Shown one piece after another: positions 43,349 to 52,979 of a DNA stretch of 64,000 bases; positions within the stretch are counted from its first letter, which is position 1, and each line of letters begins with the position of its first letter. A program made the position numbers and the translations under genes. The stretch is from positions 17,160 through 81,159 of the forward strand of contig JAQXDW010000006.1 in assembly GCA_029251165.1 (NCBI GenBank), given 5' to 3'. The DNA is from Myxococcota bacterium. Lineage in GTDB: Bacteria > Myxococcota_A > UBA796. The notes under the pieces were generated by a model. That model did not search any database, was not told the origin of the DNA, and saw only the letters and a program-made list of their open reading frames with translations.

Positions 43349-44539
43349 TCAGGCTGGGTCGACGACGACCGTCACCCGGCTGGCCGCCTCGCTGGCGAGC
43401 GCTCGGGCCTCCGCGATGGAGTCTGCATACGCCACCGCCGTCGCCATGCGTCGGTAGGGTCGGGTGTCGGGCTTGCCGAAGATGCGCAGCTTGATCCGGG
43501 GATCGAACAGCGCCTCCGCCACACCCTCGAACCGGGGGTTGGTGCCCGCCTCGGTCGCCAGCACCACCGCAGAGGCGCCCGGTGAGCGCAGCCGGATCTC
43601 CCCGATCGGCAGACCGAGGATCGCCCGGACGTGGAGCTCAAACTCGGACATGTCCTGGGTGGCCATGGTCACCATGCCGGTGTCGTGGGGACGGGGGCTG
43701 ACCTCGGAGAAGATGACCTCGTCTCCTCGGATGAAGAATTCGACCCCGAACAGGCCCGTGCCGCCCAGCGCCTCGGTGATCGCCGCAGACTGGCGCTCGC
43801 TCTCCGCCAGCGCGATCGCCGAGAGCCGCTCCGGCTGCCAGGACTCCTGGTAGTCGCCGCGCTCCTGGCGGTGTCCGACCGGCGGGCAGAACAGGGTGCC
43901 TTCGCGCTTCGTGCGCACGGTGAGCATGGTGATCTCGGTGTCGAAGGCCACGAAGCCCTCGACGATGACCCGCACCGAGCGGCCGCGAGAGCCGGCCAGG
44001 GCATGCTCCCATGCGGCGAGGATGCCGTCGGGGGTCTTGATGGTGCTCTGCCCCTTGCCGGAGCTGGACATCACCGGCTTGACGACTGCCGGCAGGCCGA
44101 TCTCTGCGACCGCCGCCTGGAACTCTTCGAGGGACGAGGCGAACCGGTAGGGGCTCGTCGGCAGGCCCAGCTCCTCAGCGGCGAGTCGGCGGATGCCCTC
44201 GCGATCCATGGTGAGCTGGGTGGCGCGGGCGGTGGGGATGACGTTCCAGCCCTCTCCCTCCAGCTGCCGCAGGGTGTCCGTCGCGATGGCCTCGATCTCG
44301 GGGACGATGTAGTCGGGCTTCTCCGACTCGATCAGCGCCCGGATGGCGGCGGGATCCTGCATGTCGAGGACGTGGAACCGGTGGGCGTACTGCATCGCCG
44401 GGGCGCCCTCGTAGCGATCGGCGGCGATGACCTCGACGCCGAAGCGCATGGCCTCAAGCACGACCTCACGGCCCAGCTCGCCGGAGCCGAGCATGAGGAT
44501 CTTGATGGTGGACGGGGTGTTGGGTGTTCCGAAGATCAT
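43349..44539 (-). CDS. purT: Formate-dependent phosphoribosylglycinamide formyltransferase
   Basis: A 396-residue ATP-grasp enzyme that makes formyl-GAR from GAR, formate and ATP (purine step three, folate-independent). N-terminal pre-ATP-grasp domain: [31 protein letters not shown] split by its GxGxxG. ATP-grasp core: [36 protein letters not shown], and the metal site [28 protein letters not shown]-terminal [20 protein letters not shown] completes the family. SD GGAAGGA before the ATG. The PhoX-like gene ends 50 bp upstream-side on the same strand. Requires a formate supply. Confidence 0.96.
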   Translation of the reverse strand: MIFGTPNTPSTIKILMLGSGELGREVVLEAMRFGVEVIAADRYEGAPAMQYAHRFHVLDMQDPAAIRALIESEKPDYIVPEIEAIATDTLRQLEGEGWNVIPTARATQLTMDREGIRRLAAEELGLPTSPYRFASSLEEFQAAVAEIGLPAVVKPVMSSSGKGQSTIKTPDGILAAWEHALAGSRGRSVRVIVEGFVAFDTEITMLTVRTKREGTLFCPPVGHRQERGDYQESWQPERLSAIALAESERQSAAITEALGGTGLFGVEFFIRGDEVIFSEVSPRPHDTGMVTMATQDMSEFELHVRAILGLPIGEIRLRSPGASAVVLATEAGTNPRFEGVAEALFDPRIKLRIFGKPDTRPYRRMATAVAYADSIAEARALASEAASRVTVVVDPA

Positions 44540-44588
44540 GGGATGGCTCCTTCCGGGAAGTGCCGCCCATGTAGCGCGCCCGGATCCC

Positions 44589-46451
44589 TCAGCCGCCGAT
44601 TGTCCCGCCGTCGTCACGGACGATCGCGACCACGCTGCTGCGGGGCGGGATGGCCGCGTCGAAGTCCGGCCAGCGGGTCTCTGGTGCCTCGAAGGTCCCC
44701 GCCTCGGTGGCGCCGGGGTGCTGGACGGAGACGAACAGGGTGGCGCCATCTGGCGTGAACGCCGGACCGGTCAGCTCTGCACCGGTCGGGGCGCGGTAGA
44801 GCAGCCGGGTGAGCGCGCGGGCCGCGCCGTCGACGGTGCAGGCATACACGCCGTCGGTGCTGCCGTAGGACTCGGCGCCGTCGGTGGTGATCCAGAGGCG
44901 GCCGAGGGGGTCGAAGGCGGCATTGTCTGGTCGGGCGATCCAGCCGTCGCTGCTGACGTCGGCGTGGCACTGTGCGCCGTGCTCGGGATCGGCGGGGTTA
45001 CCGGCGAGCAGGAAGATGCCCCAGGAGAAGGCCTCGGCGGTGTGATCGCCGCCGGGGGGCAGCAGCTCGATGATGTGGCCGTAGCGGTTGGGCGCGCGGG
45101 GATTGGGTGCGTTGGCCTCCTCTCGGCGGGATCCCTTGGTCAGCACCACATAGACCTGTCCGCTGATCGGGCTGACCGCCACCCGCTCAGGCCGGTCCAT
45201 CGGGGTCGCATCGACGAGACCGGCGGCGATGCGGGTGTCGATGAGGAGGTCGGCGAGGGTGTCGAACCGCGCAGCGAGGACCGGGTTCTCCAGGGTCAGC
45301 GGCAGCCAGGTCAGGGTGCCCTCGGTGAACTGCGCGACGGACAGCGTGCCCGCATCGAGGATGCCGGATGGGTCCTCTCCCTGAGCCCAGGGCTGCGCGG
45401 AGACGAACCGGTAGAGGTGCTGGTTGTCGGTGTCGTCGCCCATGTAGACGATCACCCGACCGTCGGCGTTGTGGTGAACCTCTGCGCCCTCGTGGAAGAA
45501 GCGCCCCAGGGCCGTGCGCTTGACCGGTGCGGCGTCAGGGGCCTTCGGATCGACCTCGATGACCCACCCGTGCCGACAGGACTCTCCGGGGTGCTTGTCG
45601 AGATCCCAGCGATCCTCGGTGGCATACCAGCTCATCGCCGGCCTGCCGTGGAAGCGCATGGCCGCGAGGCTCTCGCCCTCCGGGCCGGCCTTCGCCGCGC
45701 CGTCGTCGCGCGCGATGAAGTGGTGGGTGATGTTCTCCTCGCCCGACAGCACGGTGCCCCACGGGGTCACTCCGCCAGAGCAGTTCTCCATCGTCCCGAG
45801 CACGGTGCGGCCCTCTGGGTCTGCTGGGGTCTTTACGCGAGCATGGCCGGCGACCGGGCCGGTGAGGGTGTGGGGCGTGGTGGTGGTGATGCGCCGGCTG
45901 TAGGGGCTCTCGGCGACGGTCTGCCAGCCGTCAGGCCCGCGCTTGATCTCCACGACGCTCATTCCCATTGCCGCCTGCTCGACCCCGACCCGCTCGGCGG
46001 GCTGGGATGCCGGCGGCGTGCTCCAGTCGCCCCCGTCCCCGGCCCACAGCAGCGGCGAGAGGGCGAACTCGTGGTTGACGCACAGCAGTCCGTGGTCGGA
46101 GGCGCCGGGGGTGAGCGGGATGAAGGCGATGAAGTCGCAGCAGTCGCCGAACTGCTGGGCCTGCGCGGCGGCGGTGAGGTTGCTGGCGTCGAAGGCCGGC
46201 GCACCGGGCAGGATCGGATCGCCGCGCCGGAGGAGGACCTGGGCGGTGTAGCCCGCAGCGATGTGGTCGCGATCGTCGATGCCCCGAGACACCTCGGCGA
46301 AGGTCAGTCCGGGCTCTGGCGCGGGCGGCGCAGGCGGCGCGGGCGCTGGTGCGGCCGGCGGTGCCTTGGGGGCGCAGGCGATTGCGGCAGATGCGGCGAG
46401 GGTGCCGAGGAAGAGACGGCGGCTGATCAGGTCGGAGAGGTGCGCGGGCAT
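44589..46451 (-). CDS. PhoX-like phosphatase (DUF839 family), Tat-exported
   Basis: A 620-residue periplasmic or anchored protein. N-terminal twin-arginine signal [18 protein letters not shown] ending in a possible lipobox, then a Pro/Ala-rich spacer. The catalytic propeller has the PhoX marks [66 protein letters not shown] and [18 protein letters not shown]. Known PhoX enzymes use Ca and Fe ions to release phosphate from many organic esters and are often Pho-regulated. No Pho box was identified here. SD AGGAGG 5-6 nt before the ATG. Upstream of purT on the same strand, probably independent in function. Confidence 0.9.
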   Translation of the reverse strand: MPAHLSDLISRRLFLGTLAASAAIACAPKAPPAAPAPAPPAPPAPEPGLTFAEVSRGIDDRDHIAAGYTAQVLLRRGDPILPGAPAFDASNLTAAAQAQQFGDCCDFIAFIPLTPGASDHGLLCVNHEFALSPLLWAGDGGDWSTPPASQPAERVGVEQAAMGMSVVEIKRGPDGWQTVAESPYSRRITTTTPHTLTGPVAGHARVKTPADPEGRTVLGTMENCSGGVTPWGTVLSGEENITHHFIARDDGAAKAGPEGESLAAMRFHGRPAMSWYATEDRWDLDKHPGESCRHGWVIEVDPKAPDAAPVKRTALGRFFHEGAEVHHNADGRVIVYMGDDTDNQHLYRFVSAQPWAQGEDPSGILDAGTLSVAQFTEGTLTWLPLTLENPVLAARFDTLADLLIDTRIAAGLVDATPMDRPERVAVSPISGQVYVVLTKGSRREEANAPNPRAPNRYGHIIELLPPGGDHTAEAFSWGIFLLAGNPADPEHGAQCHADVSSDGWIARPDNAAFDPLGRLWITTDGAESYGSTDGVYACTVDGAARALTRLLYRAPTGAELTGPAFTPDGATLFVSVQHPGATEAGTFEAPETRWPDFDAAIPPRSSVVAIVRDDGGTIGG

Positions 46452-46646
46452 GGTGGCCTCCTGAGGGTCAGGTATCCAGCGTCTGGAATGTGGGGGCAAA
46501 AGAAATGGGGTCGACGACGGCACCCCGCTCGAATTGATGCGCTCCGCAGACGAGCGACGCCGCAGTCCTGGAGGTCGACAGGGCCGACGCCGATGTCATT
46601 CGCTGTCCTGGACGAAAAACGAACCCCCTCCGGTTAAGGATCGCGC

Positions 46647-48185
46647 ATGCCCCGCACCGCAATCATCATCGGCGGCGGTCCAGCCGGCCTGACTGCTGCC
46701 CATGAGCTGCTCACCCGCACTGATGTCCGCCCCATCATTCTCGAAGCCGACGACATCCTCGGCGGCATCTCTCGCACCGTCAGCCACAACGGAAACCGCA
46801 TCGACATCGGCGGCCACCGCTTCTTCTCGAAGTCCGACCGGGTGATGAATTGGTGGCTCGACGTCCTCCCGATGGAGCGCAGCACAGACGCCAGTCTCGC
46901 CTACCAGGGCCAGCGACGGACCCTCGCGGGCTCCGACGGCCCGACGCCCGACGAGACCGATGCCGTGATGCTGGTCCGCAGTCGGAAGTCGCGGATCTAC
47001 TACGGCGGCACCTTCTTCGACTACCCCCTCAGCCTCAGTCCCCAGACCCTCGCCAACCTCGGCATCCGGCGCAGCCTGCGCATCGGCGCGAGCTACAGCC
47101 GGGCCTCTCTGCGCCCGCTGCCGGAAGAGAACTCTCTGGAGGACTTCCTCATCAACCGGTTTGGCCGCGAGCTGTACCGCACCTTCTTCAAGGACTACAC
47201 CGAGAAGGTCTGGGGAGTCCCCTGTCACGAGATCAGCGCGGAGTGGGGCGCGCAGCGGATCAAGGGGCTGTCGCTGCGGAAGGCGCTCGCGCACTTCCTG
47301 ACCAACGTCATTCCCTCTCCCCGAGACGACATCGCCCAGAAAGATGTCGAGACCTCGCTCATCGAGCAGTTTCTCTACCCCAAGCTCGGGCCGGGGCAGC
47401 TGTGGGAGGTCGTCGGCGAGCGGATCAAGGCGGCTGGCGGCACCATCCACATGCGCCACCGGGTCGTCGGCCTGGAGCGAGACGCCGATCGCATCACTGC
47501 AGTCATCGCGCAGGATGAGTCTGGAGAGACGCACCGATTCTCTGGGGACGTTGTGTTCTCGACGATGCCGGTCCGCGCGCTGTGCTCCGCCCTCTCGCCC
47601 GCTCCGCCTCCGGCCGTCGCGGAGGTTGCTGCCGGGCTGCTGTATCGGGACTTCATCACCGTCGGTCTCCTGGTCGACCGGCTCAAGCTGGGGGCCATCG
47701 ACGACAACTGGATCTACATCCAGGAGCCCGGGGTCCAGGTCGGCCGCATGCAGGTGTTCAACAACTGGAGCCCCTGGATGGTCGCGGATCCGTCCAAGAC
47801 CTGGATCGGACTGGAGTACTTCTGCTACGACACCGACCCGCTGTGGAAGATGTCCGACGAAGACCTCATCGCGCTGGGCATCGAGGAGTCCGAGCGCATC
47901 GGCATCCTGGACAAGTCAGCGGTGCAAGATGGCGTCGCCATCCGGATGCCGCGCACCTACCCGGCCTACTTCGGCACCTACGACCGGTTCGACGAGATCC
48001 GTGGCTTCCTCGACGGCATCGAGAACCTCTACCCCATCGGCCGCAACGGCATGCACCGGTACAACAACCAGGACCACTCCATGCTCACCGCGATGATGGC
48101 CGTGGATGGGATCGTGCGGGGGGTGCGAGACATGGACGCCCTGTGGAACGTCAACACAGAGTCGGAGTACCACGAGGAGAAGTGA
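46647..48185 (+). CDS. FAD/NAD(P)-dependent amine-oxidase-family oxidoreductase
   Basis: A 512-residue flavoprotein. Rossmann FAD site at the N-terminus ([18 protein letters not shown], then [15 protein letters not shown]), then [19 protein letters not shown]. The central [26 protein letters not shown] is characteristic of a HemY/COG1232-like group often linked to cell-wall sugar or glycolipid genes. The C-terminal flavin-closing segment has [19 protein letters not shown] and [20 protein letters not shown]. Substrate unknown; UDP-galactopyranose-mutase-like chemistry and desaturation are alternatives. Cytoplasmic. SD AAGGA 5 nt before the ATG. Confidence 0.88.
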   Translation: MPRTAIIIGGGPAGLTAAHELLTRTDVRPIILEADDILGGISRTVSHNGNRIDIGGHRFFSKSDRVMNWWLDVLPMERSTDASLAYQGQRRTLAGSDGPTPDETDAVMLVRSRKSRIYYGGTFFDYPLSLSPQTLANLGIRRSLRIGASYSRASLRPLPEENSLEDFLINRFGRELYRTFFKDYTEKVWGVPCHEISAEWGAQRIKGLSLRKALAHFLTNVIPSPRDDIAQKDVETSLIEQFLYPKLGPGQLWEVVGERIKAAGGTIHMRHRVVGLERDADRITAVIAQDESGETHRFSGDVVFSTMPVRALCSALSPAPPPAVAEVAAGLLYRDFITVGLLVDRLKLGAIDDNWIYIQEPGVQVGRMQVFNNWSPWMVADPSKTWIGLEYFCYDTDPLWKMSDEDLIALGIEESERIGILDKSAVQDGVAIRMPRTYPAYFGTYDRFDEIRGFLDGIENLYPIGRNGMHRYNNQDHSMLTAMMAVDGIVRGVRDMDALWNVNTESEYHEEK

Positions 48186-48270
48186 GGCATCTGCGTCTCC
48201 TCCGCTCGGTCCCGACCCAGGATTTTTCGGCGTCCGCTCGAGAAGACTGCCCCTGAAGAGGCCGAGGCGA

Positions 48271-48276
48271 TAGTCT
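48271..48276 (+). promoter_or_regulatory. -10 element of a leaderless promoter (TAGTCT)
   Basis: TAGTCT ends 6 nt before ATG 48283; no SD. Confidence 0.45.
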
Positions 48277-48282
48277 GCGGTC

Positions 48283-49146
48283 ATGGCAAAGAAGAAGAAG
48301 CTTCCCCTGTGGGCCTCGGTGGTGGTGGTGGTGGTGGCCCTGCTGCTGGACTGGCTGGGCTTCGTCGAGCTTGGCGAAGACGATGGTGAACCAGACCGCG
48401 TTCCCTCTGGCGCACCGGTCGCCGACGTGCCGGTCTCTGGCAGCAGCGGACACCTGCTGGGTGAGGCGCCGCGCGGGGCTGACCTGACCCGGCTGGACCG
48501 CATCGGCTACTCGGTTGGCTACGATGAGGACCGCGCCAACCCGGCGTGGGTCGGCTACCACCTGGTCGGAAGGCCGAAGCAGGAGGCTGGTGATCGGCCC
48601 GGCTTCTGGACCGACAAGGAGACGGCCCGGCAGATCAAGACGGGTGACTACACCCGCTCCGGCTACAGCCGCGGCCACATGGCCCCCAACTACGCGATCG
48701 CCTCCTACTATGGGGTCGAGGCACAGAAGCAGACCTTCCTGATGTCCAACATCATCCCGCAGCTTCAGGGCCTCAACGGCGGGGCCTGGCGGGCGCTGGA
48801 GGAGAACATCCCCGGCCCGGATGGCTACGCGGACACGCTGGGCGAGGTGTGGGTGGTGACCGGTCCGCTCTACAGCGGTCGCGTCGAGACCCTCAACGAG
48901 GTTGACGTGGACGACCCTCGCGCGGTGCACATCCCGAGCGACTGCTACATGATCGTCGTCGACGAAGACGGCGGTGGGTACCGGGCGATGGCGTTCATCT
49001 TCCCCCAGGAGCCTCCCGGCGACTACGACCTCGCCGACTTCCTCACCACCATCGACGACATCGAGGATGAGGCCGGCCTCGACTTCTTCCACGGTCTCCC
49101 CGGTGAGGCGGCGCTGGAGTCCACGCAGGCGGCCAGCGTCTGGTAG
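48283..49146 (+). CDS. Membrane-anchored DNA/RNA non-specific endonuclease (NucA-like)
   Basis: A 287-residue protein with a Lys-rich start (MAKKKK), one TM anchor (WASVVVVVVALLLDWLGF) and a beta-beta-alpha-Me nuclease domain outside. The active-site motif reads YSRGHMAPNYA, with Ser in the first place of the usual D-R-G-H; the general-base His is kept. FLMSNIIPQLQGLNGGAWRALE supplies the metal-binding Asn and the family W. Members degrade extracellular or incoming nucleic acid for nutrients or defence. The start follows a leaderless-type -10 box. Confidence 0.88.
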   Translation: MAKKKKLPLWASVVVVVVALLLDWLGFVELGEDDGEPDRVPSGAPVADVPVSGSSGHLLGEAPRGADLTRLDRIGYSVGYDEDRANPAWVGYHLVGRPKQEAGDRPGFWTDKETARQIKTGDYTRSGYSRGHMAPNYAIASYYGVEAQKQTFLMSNIIPQLQGLNGGAWRALEENIPGPDGYADTLGEVWVVTGPLYSGRVETLNEVDVDDPRAVHIPSDCYMIVVDEDGGGYRAMAFIFPQEPPGDYDLADFLTTIDDIEDEAGLDFFHGLPGEAALESTQAASVW

Positions 49147-49205
49147 TCTGCGCCGCTGAGCGATGCCCCTCAGGGGGTGAGCAGCATCCGCCGGGGCGAT
49201 GACGG

Positions 49206-49211
49206 TATTCT
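49206..49211 (+). promoter_or_regulatory. -10 element of a leaderless promoter (TATTCT)
   Basis: TATTCT is followed by seven C residues and ATG 49219. An upstream GTG (49177) in the same frame would lie before this promoter and is rejected as the start. Confidence 0.5.
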
Positions 49212-49218
49212 CCCCCCC

Positions 49219-49929
49219 ATGACCCGAGCCCTGCCCGTCCTCCTTCAGGGAGACGGCTTCATCGCTGTCGCGAAGCCCTCAGGCATGCTGGTGCACCGCA
49301 ACCGGTTCAATCCCCGCGCCGACGCAGCCCTCCAGCGGGTCCGCGATCAGGTCGGCGGCATGGTCTACCCGATCCACCGCCTGGACGGCGCGACCTCCGG
49401 CTGCCTGCTGTTCGCCACCGACCGTGCCCTGGCGGGACCGCTGTCTGCGGCGCTGTCTGCTGGTGAGAAGCGCTACGTCGCGCTGGTTCGTGGGGCGGCG
49501 CGGGGGCCACGGTCGGTGGTGGTGGACCGGGCGCTGCGAGACGACAACGGCATCGAGAAGTCGGCGGTCACCGCGCTGCATGCGGTCGCGGTCTGTGAGG
49601 ATCCGCCCTGCTCGGTGGTGCTCGCCCAGCCACAGACTGGCCGCTACCACCAGGTCCGCCGGCACCTCCGGGGCCTCTCCCACCCGATCATCGGCGACCG
49701 TGCCCACGGCGACAGCCACATCAACCGCGCCTGGCGGGCGAGAGGGGTGGGGCGCCTGGCGCTGCACTGCCTGTCGATCACCCTGAGCCTTGCCGGTGAG
49801 ACCCTCGACATCCGCTGTCCGCTGCCGGCGGACCTGGCGACTCCGATGGCGGCGCTGCCGCTGTGGGCGGAGGCGTGTGCAGCGATACCGGATCTCAGCG
49901 GACCGCCGCTCTCCAGCGCCCGCCCGTGA
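49219..49929 (+). CDS. RluA/TruC-family tRNA or rRNA pseudouridine synthase
   Basis: A 236-residue enzyme without an S4 domain. GFIAVAKPSGMLVHRNR starts the catalytic domain, and the signature YPIHRLDGATSGCLLFA holds the catalytic Asp. GRYHQVRRHLRGLSHPIIGDRAHGD completes the RluA pattern. The length, lack of S4 and the HRxR-type spacing are closest to TruC (U65 of tRNA-Ile1/Asp), but the exact target cannot be fixed. Cytoplasmic. Starts at a probable leaderless mRNA. Confidence 0.9.
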   Translation: MTRALPVLLQGDGFIAVAKPSGMLVHRNRFNPRADAALQRVRDQVGGMVYPIHRLDGATSGCLLFATDRALAGPLSAALSAGEKRYVALVRGAARGPRSVVVDRALRDDNGIEKSAVTALHAVAVCEDPPCSVVLAQPQTGRYHQVRRHLRGLSHPIIGDRAHGDSHINRAWRARGVGRLALHCLSITLSLAGETLDIRCPLPADLATPMAALPLWAEACAAIPDLSGPPLSSARP

Positions 49930-49967
49930 GCCTCTCCTCCGGGCGCTCAGGCTAGCCTCAAGTCTCC

Positions 49968-50711
49968 TCAGTTCAGCCGGAAGCTCAGGGCCAGGGTGAA
50001 GGTCGCGGCTGACTTCGCGCCGCTGCGATCGCGCACCGGGTAGAACCGCCACTGCCAGGCAGCCTCGAGGACCTCGGCGTGGAACACGTTCGGGCAGCCG
50101 CTGACCGAGACGTCGGTCGGTCGTCCCTTGGCATCCACCTGGAAGCGCACCAGGCAGCGCGCCTCGGCGATGTTGAGCGCCTTGGCTGCGGCGGGGTAGC
50201 TCGGACGGACCCTGCGCTTTGGCTGGACGTCGGCGGAGCTGACGAGCAGCATGGTGTCGCCGTCGCAGGCTTCACCGGGGGGGCAGCCGCTCCCCGGAGC
50301 GTCCGGCGGGCCCTCGCAGCGCTGCCCCGGCGGGCAGCCGCCGGGGCTGGCGGGGCCGTCGATCAGCCCGACCGCGACGATCGCATCGGCGGCGTCCGGC
50401 TGAGGTGCGGCAGGCTCAGCGGGCTCAGCGGGCTCAGCGGGCTCCTCATGCGCTCGGTCCGGGGGCTGGGGGGCTGGATTCGGTGTGCTGGGCGGTGCGA
50501 GCGCAGCCGCTGTGGGCGCGGCTGGCGCTGGAGCAGGGGCGACGAGCTCGACGAAGATGAGCGGCTCATCGCTTGCCGCCTCGATGATGCTCTGAACATC
50601 GCCGACCGTCAGCATCGAGCCGATCCCGCTGATGTTGAGCAGCAGGGCCAGGGCCAGGGCGCTCTTGCGGTGCCTGCTGCTGCGCCGTGGCGCGATGATT
50701 TGATCAAACAT
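49968..50711 (-). CDS. TonB-family energy-transducer-like protein with Cys-rich insert
   Basis: A 247-residue protein: N-terminal cytoplasmic basic stretch (RRSSRHRK), one TM (ALALALLLNISGIGSMLTV), a Pro/Ala/Glu-rich periplasmic linker (EPAEPAEPAEPA), and the TonB C-terminal domain (VRPSYPAAAKALNIAEARC, VQPK, AAWQWRFYPV). Between linker and domain lies a Cys-rich insert with two CPPGxxC units (GCPPGQRCEG and GCPPGEACDG), which is not usual for TonB and could form disulfides or bind a metal. No ExbB/ExbD pair is in the window. TonB proteins pass proton-motive force to outer-membrane receptors. Confidence 0.8.
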   Translation of the reverse strand: MFDQIIAPRRSSRHRKSALALALLLNISGIGSMLTVGDVQSIIEAASDEPLIFVELVAPAPAPAAPTAAALAPPSTPNPAPQPPDRAHEEPAEPAEPAEPAAPQPDAADAIVAVGLIDGPASPGGCPPGQRCEGPPDAPGSGCPPGEACDGDTMLLVSSADVQPKRRVRPSYPAAAKALNIAEARCLVRFQVDAKGRPTDVSVSGCPNVFHAEVLEAAWQWRFYPVRDRSGAKSAATFTLALSFRLN

Positions 50712-50806
50712 TGCCTCTCCCGACTGGCGACAGCCGTGGAGTTCCGTAAATAGGTGATTCGTTAATGGACACGGGCCAGAATTGTGCTGGCAGAAAGGAG
50801 CAAGAC

Positions 50807-51412
50807 ATGTCGGATGCGATGAACATCGTAGTGATCCCGGACGGTCCACTCAAGATCAGCAATGCGGACGACGTCTACTTCGACGGTGAGGCGCAGGATG
50901 TCCCCGTCGATGTCTACCTCTGTCGCTGCGGGGACAGCAAGCGCGCCCCGTTCTGCGACGGCGCTCACCGAGCGGTTGGCTTCTCCGGAGCCTGCGAGCG
51001 CGCTCCAGCCGGTAAGATCCGGGTCTGGGAGGGGCAGACCCTCCGGACCTTCTTCAACGCCGATGCCTGCATGCACGTCTACTCCTGCAAGCCTCTCAAG
51101 GCGCTCCGTGCTCAGGAAGAAGCCGGGGATGCCGAGGCGGCTGCTGAGATCATCCGCGTGGTCGGCACCTGCCCGTCTGGTGCCCTGTCGTACGAGGCGA
51201 AGACCGACCTGCCCGAGCCCGAGGTGAAGACGGCGGAGTCGGTCATCGATATCATCGCCGGTGGTGAGATCCGGGTGAAGGGGGCCTTTGCGATCAACAC
51301 GCCGCTGCTGGACCGCATGGCCGGCGACAAAGCCACCCTCTGCCGGTGCGGCCGCTCCAAGAGCAAGCCCTGGTGTGATGGGCGCCACAAGGGGCGCAAG
51401 GACTTCCGGTAG
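50807..51412 (+). CDS. CDGSH iron-sulfur protein with central Fer4_19-like domain
   Basis: A 201-residue cytoplasmic protein with three Fe-S-type parts. First CDGSH: CRCGDSKRAPFCDGAH (~38-53), the 3Cys-1His ligand set of 2Fe-2S mitoNEET-type clusters. Middle: C-M-H-V-Y-S-C-K-P and later VVGTCPSGALSY, as in divergent mono-cluster ferredoxins (Fer4_19). Last: CRCGRSKSKPWCDGRHKG (~181-198). Proteins of this composition bind pyridine nucleotides or act in redox signalling, but none is well understood. SD AAGGAG 6 nt before ATG 50807. It stands alone between divergent/convergent lipoprotein-type genes. Confidence 0.9.
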   Translation: MSDAMNIVVIPDGPLKISNADDVYFDGEAQDVPVDVYLCRCGDSKRAPFCDGAHRAVGFSGACERAPAGKIRVWEGQTLRTFFNADACMHVYSCKPLKALRAQEEAGDAEAAAEIIRVVGTCPSGALSYEAKTDLPEPEVKTAESVIDIIAGGEIRVKGAFAINTPLLDRMAGDKATLCRCGRSKSKPWCDGRHKGRKDFR

Positions 51413-51418
51413 CGTCGG

Positions 51419-52663
51419 CTACAGTCCGTACGCCGTCAGGTCCTGGTCGCGGTTCACGATCCAGCTCCGCTGGGCCTCCTGTGCTGCGAAGACCGATGCG
51501 GTGCTGTACTCCTTGCGGGGATCTGCGGCCACGGCATCGGCGATCAGCGCGGCGGCTTCGTTGAGGATCGCATCCAGACCGGCGCCCTCGGCAGTCTGCG
51601 AGACGGCGTCAACGGTCGCGATGAACTGCTGCCGACAGGACGGAGCACTCCAGCAGGCGTAGGCCAGCTCTCCGGTCGGGTTGGTCAGCGGAGTGGAGGC
51701 GTAGAAGGCCCAGTCGGGATCCCAGGGATGGAGGCGTGCACGGCCATCGGAGGGGTCGAAGTAGACCCGGTAGTTGTTGTCGTTGTAGGCGTAGCCGTCG
51801 TAGTGCCCAAGCCATGCCTCGGTCGCCCACATCTCCAAGAACAGCGCCATGTCGACGACCTCATCGAGGTCGGCGTAGGGATCAGCGCCGCCCGCGCTCA
51901 GCACCGCAGTGATGCCGAGGAGGTCCGCCTGTGCGACATCTTCGCCTTCATCGAGCGCGAACAGGTGCTCGGTGTGGCCGTCGAAGTCGATGAACGTATA
52001 GTTCCAGTCCGGCCAGAGATGGTAGTCGCCGTCGTAGAGGTTCCCGGTCGGATCTTCGTAGGTTCGGGCCAGCCAGGTGTCGTCGTAGACCTCGACGTGA
52101 CTGTACAGCCCGTAGTCCTCGCCGTTGATGGTCACCCAGACGTAGCCGACCCGTGGAGCGGGCACGCCGACAGCGTTGAACAGCGCGTAGGCGACGACCT
52201 CGTGGGTCATGGCGCTGTCCTGGACCATGTTGTTGAAGTTCAGCCGCTCCAGTCCGCCGAGATCCTGGTCGTGGTAGCGGTTGAGATCAACTTTCAGAGC
52301 AGGCTTTCCGGAGAGCTCTCGAAACGAGCCCAGCCGCCCCTTGATGCGCACGGCGACCGGCTGGAGGACCACATCGTCGAAGGTCAGCTCGGCCTCGACG
52401 TAGGTGTAGGGGTCCGCGTAGAGGGAGGCGACGGCGGCTTCGCTCAGCGTGAGGTCGGCGTGGTGGATGGTGCTGAGGTCGAAGTACCGCGCGGTGCGAT
52501 CCCCTTCCTCCGCCTCCCCAGCGCCAGTGATGACCTCGATGCCCGTGTCTGCGACGGGAAGAGTGTCCTCTGTGGTCGTCGGGGTGGTGTCCGACTTCGG
52601 GGGCTCGCGCACGATCTCAGCAGGGGAGCAGGCCATCAGGAACGAGAGAAGCAGTGTGCGCAT
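51419..52663 (-). CDS. CotH-family (protein-kinase-like) lipoprotein
   Basis: A 414-residue protein with lipoprotein signal MRTLLLSFLMAC. The CotH pattern is clear: VRIKGRLGSFRELSGKPALKVD with the ATP-binding Lys candidates, LERLNFNNMVQDSAMTHEVVAYALF, APRVGYVWVTINGEDYGLYSHVE, then LHPWDPDWAFY holding the D-x-D catalytic pair of the family. Spore-coat CotH is an atypical kinase that phosphorylates secreted proteins, and bacterial effector homologues exist. A lipid-anchored one would act on surface or periplasmic targets with ATP supplied by unknown means. Leaderless-type promoter (TAGGCT, 7 nt). Confidence 0.85.
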   Translation of the reverse strand: MRTLLLSFLMACSPAEIVREPPKSDTTPTTTEDTLPVADTGIEVITGAGEAEEGDRTARYFDLSTIHHADLTLSEAAVASLYADPYTYVEAELTFDDVVLQPVAVRIKGRLGSFRELSGKPALKVDLNRYHDQDLGGLERLNFNNMVQDSAMTHEVVAYALFNAVGVPAPRVGYVWVTINGEDYGLYSHVEVYDDTWLARTYEDPTGNLYDGDYHLWPDWNYTFIDFDGHTEHLFALDEGEDVAQADLLGITAVLSAGGADPYADLDEVVDMALFLEMWATEAWLGHYDGYAYNDNNYRVYFDPSDGRARLHPWDPDWAFYASTPLTNPTGELAYACWSAPSCRQQFIATVDAVSQTAEGAGLDAILNEAAALIADAVAADPRKEYSTASVFAAQEAQRSWIVNRDQDLTAYGL

Positions 52664-52670
52664 GCTGGTG

Positions 52671-52676
52671 AGCCTA
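52671..52676 (-). promoter_or_regulatory. -10 element of a leaderless promoter (TAGGCT, minus strand)
   Basis: On the minus strand TAGGCT ends 7 nt before ATG 52663. Confidence 0.4.
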
Positions 52677-52979
52677 CTCTGGAAGGCGCACCCCCACATG
52701 GGGAATTCGTTGGAGCAGTCGTGCTGCCATTCCGCCACCGACGCCGAAGAATAAATTGTCGGGACAGAAGGCATGGCGTTGTCTCTGCCGCTGGCGGGCC
52801 CTAAAGCGCGGGGGCGACGGGATCGTTGGGTGTGCTGCAGACGATGCGGCTCAGTGCCCCTGGCGGACGACCCGGCACGGCTTCTCTTGGATGAGCAGCC
52901 CGAGCCGCTCGAAGCAGGAACCCCGAAGGCACAGCGTCACTCCGATCACCGCGGGGCTGACTCGGGAGAGCCTTTCGGA
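52677..52979. other. Divergent intergenic region
   Basis: About 300 bp between the CotH and esterase genes. Open frames here are Arg/Ser-rich with no SD; one in the esterase frame (from 52773) precedes the lipoprotein signal and is not part of the protein. AATAAATT near 52747 is the most AT-rich spot and may carry promoter elements. Confidence 0.3.

Noticed and set aside
44427..46637. 736-residue + strand open frame antisense to the PhoX-like and purT genes
   Set aside because: Composition and lack of motifs show a shadow of the real minus-strand genes.
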